From: Candidatus Pacearchaeota archaeon
Lineage (GTDB): Archaea; Nanobdellota; Nanobdellia; Pacearchaeales; GW2011-AR1
Direction of reading: 5' to 3'
Length of the DNA: 22,255 nt
Assembly: GCA_003693875.1 (NCBI GenBank)
Contig: RFLO01000002.1
Coordinates: 1 to 22,255, forward strand
In this document: one piece after another, positions 21,112 to 22,255 of the stretch
Layout of the letters: each line of letters opens with the position of its first letter
Numbering within the stretch: the stretch's first letter is position 1
Made by a program: the position numbers and the translations under genes
Notes under the pieces: model-generated
What the model saw: only the letters and a program-made list of their open reading frames with translations
Databases searched by the model: none
Told to the model about the DNA's origin: nothing

Positions 21112-22255
21112 ATAACGCTCTCAAGAGGCATACAGCGACAGTCCTTGATAATTCCTGGATCTCCCGGACCCCTTGAACTGTTCTCTATGTAAATTGGCAT
21201 GCATTGTTCGTCCTTGCCTGGGCAATACCCTCCGCAGGTAGGAGAACCTAACTCACCGGTCCTCAAACCACAAGGACTTGGGTCTACAATTTTTGGAACA
21301 CAGGCACACTTGCTGTTACAGAACTCATCTGGCCCGCAGTCTGAATCTTTTTGGCACTGTGGTCTTTTATCCGTCTTTATCCTTCTACAATAAAACATCT
21401 CCTTACAACTACAATTTGATAAGCACTCAGCAGCAGCCCACTTCGGATTATTCTTCAGGCAGTCTGAATCTTTTTGGCACTCGGGTTTTTTATCTGTTTT
21501 CTTTCCCTTACATAAAAACCTTTCTTCACACACGCAGTTAGGCAGGCACTCTGCTGCCTTCCATAACTTGTGGGTGCTTAAACAATCTGAATTCTTTTGG
21601 CATTGGGGCTTCTTTGTAGTTATCTTCCCCTTGCACCTATATTTCTCTTCACATAGGCAAACGTCGTTGCATACAGCAGACCTCCAGGAGGGGTGTTTTG
21701 CCTTACACTCCGCGTCTTTTTGGCATTGGGGTTTTGAAAGAACCTTTTTTCCCTTACACCAATAACTAACAGTTCCATAAGCCTTTGCAAAACAGGCACA
21801 GCTATAACAGCTCCATGTAGTTTTTATCTTTGGAAACTTAGTCCTACAGCTCACCTCAACACTATTTCTTGATGTGGGGTCGCACGATTCGCCAACGCCC
21901 TCCTCACCGTCTCCGCAACCAACACAAACTCCGTCAACACAACTCTGGCGGCCAACCCTTTGAGTGCAGTCTGTATCTGTAACACACATCTGCTTGCACG
22001 CCTTGTCTGGCCCGTCTAAATAACCATAACAACCAACCTTATAACTGGAAGGGTCTTTTGGGTCGCACGATTCGCCAAGCTGAACAACCCCATCTCCACA
22101 CAGCGGAGCATAGCAATTATCTGCTTCTATCTTGCACTGAGCATTACATCTTAGCTTTCCAAGAATTGGTTCATTTGGAGCATAATCACGGCAGGTCTTT
22201 CCACCGAAATCCCAGCGGTTTCCAACATAGCCAAGATATTCGCACTCCTCACCAT
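21108..22255 (-). CDS. Cys-rich repeat surface protein (partial, 5' end beyond window)
   Basis: The frame stays open from the stop at 21108 to the window edge at 22255, so the true start lies outside; the Met at 21989 is internal. Two segments, CGDGVVQLGESCDP (near 22130-22171) and CGDGEEGVGESCDP (near 21872-21913), match the Cys-rich CGDGxxxxGExCD repeats found in extracellular proteins of many bacteria and archaea. Next come three 41-residue repeats and a shorter fourth, each with C(K/R)xx...KPxCQKxxxC...CxC, then a Cys-rich C-terminal part with TCGGYCPGKDEQC. Very high Cys content implies an exported, disulfide-bonded protein, perhaps an adhesin or stalk. The DsbA-like protein at 3037 could help fold it (inference). 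The stop overlaps the preceding gene's stop by 4 nt. Confidence 0.85.
   Translation of the reverse strand, partial: GEECEYLGYVGNRWDFGGKTCRDYAPNEPILGKLRCNAQCKIEADNCYAPLCGDGVVQLGESCDPKDPSSYKVGCYGYLDGPDKACKQMCVTDTDCTQRVGRQSCVDGVCVGCGDGEEGVGESCDPTSRNSVEVSCRTKFPKIKTTWSCYSCACFAKAYGTVSYWCKGKKVLSKPQCQKDAECKAKHPSWRSAVCNDVCLCEEKYRCKGKITTKKPQCQKNSDCLSTHKLWKAAECLPNCVCEERFLCKGKKTDKKPECQKDSDCLKNNPKWAAAECLSNCSCKEMFYCRRIKTDKRPQCQKDSDCGPDEFCNSKCACVPKIVDPSPCGLRTGELGSPTCGGYCPGKDEQCMPIYIENSSRGPGDPGIIKDCRCMPLESVI
21291..21764 (-). repeat. In-frame tandem repeat, 123-bp period (41 residues)
   Basis: Three 41-residue units (21642-21764, 21519-21641, 21396-21518) and a shortened 35-residue fourth (21291-21395), all in frame. 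Each starts with aromatic-x-C, contains KPQCQKDSDC or a close variant, and the full units end CxCxE(K/R/M). At the DNA level the plus strand repeats TCTGAATCTTTTTGGCA or variants once per unit. Confidence 0.9.

Noticed and set aside
21291..21764. Regular repeats considered as a CRISPR array
   Set aside because: The repeats are 123 bp, in frame, and vary as a protein repeat does; there are no short identical repeats with unique spacers.

Overview
The window is almost certainly from an archaeon. It carries replication factor C large and small subunits, an archaeal-type tRNA-splicing endonuclease, ribosomal protein eL41, a FANCM/Hef-type helicase with a separate XPF-type nuclease, a PRC-barrel protein and FlaI/FlaJ-type filament proteins. 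The AT-rich sequence, short dense genes, tiny MGMT, divided Hef functions and several poorly known membrane proteins fit a DPANN lineage (Woesearchaeota/Pacearchaeota-like). That placement is inference from gene content. Most transcription units have a TATA box centred 23-28 nt upstream of the start codon, so leaderless mRNAs appear to dominate.

Layout. 31-1340 (-): endA and a winged-helix/nuclease-like gene overlapping by 4 nt. 1402-1786 (+): tRNA-Gln(CUG) directly abutting a minimal MGMT gene. 1856-2396 (+): a 52-residue two-helix membrane protein and an unknown small protein. 2307-2957 (-): ERCC4/XPF-type nuclease. 3037-5150 (+): an anchored DsbA-like protein and a Leu/Phe/Glu-type amino-acid dehydrogenase. 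5147-7705 (-): an overlapping operon rfcS, degenerate Nudix, rfcL. 7750-7860 (-): a 36-residue eL41 gene. 7892-10061 (-): an M50-like membrane protein lacking HExxH, then the Hef-type helicase.

10163-18181 looks like one surface-filament or secretion locus that converges at 12014/12015. On + are a PRC-barrel protein and three tandem paralogous membrane proteins. On - are a FlaI/TadA-type ATPase, a ribbon-helix-helix protein, a double-length FlaJ-type platform protein, a Cys-rich pilin-like protein and two coiled-coil proteins, one with a UBA-like head and a Gln/Pro/Tyr linker. The ribbon-helix-helix gene has tandem 10-bp repeats between its TATA box and start codon, a likely autoregulatory operator. 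This locus is the best candidate for an undescribed system.

18212-22255: an M16 zinc peptidase (-), an exported protein of unknown function with weak C25-peptidase-like segments (+), and the 3' part of a Cys-rich surface protein with 41-residue repeats (-) that runs off the window edge. No stretch over 300 bases lacks a gene.
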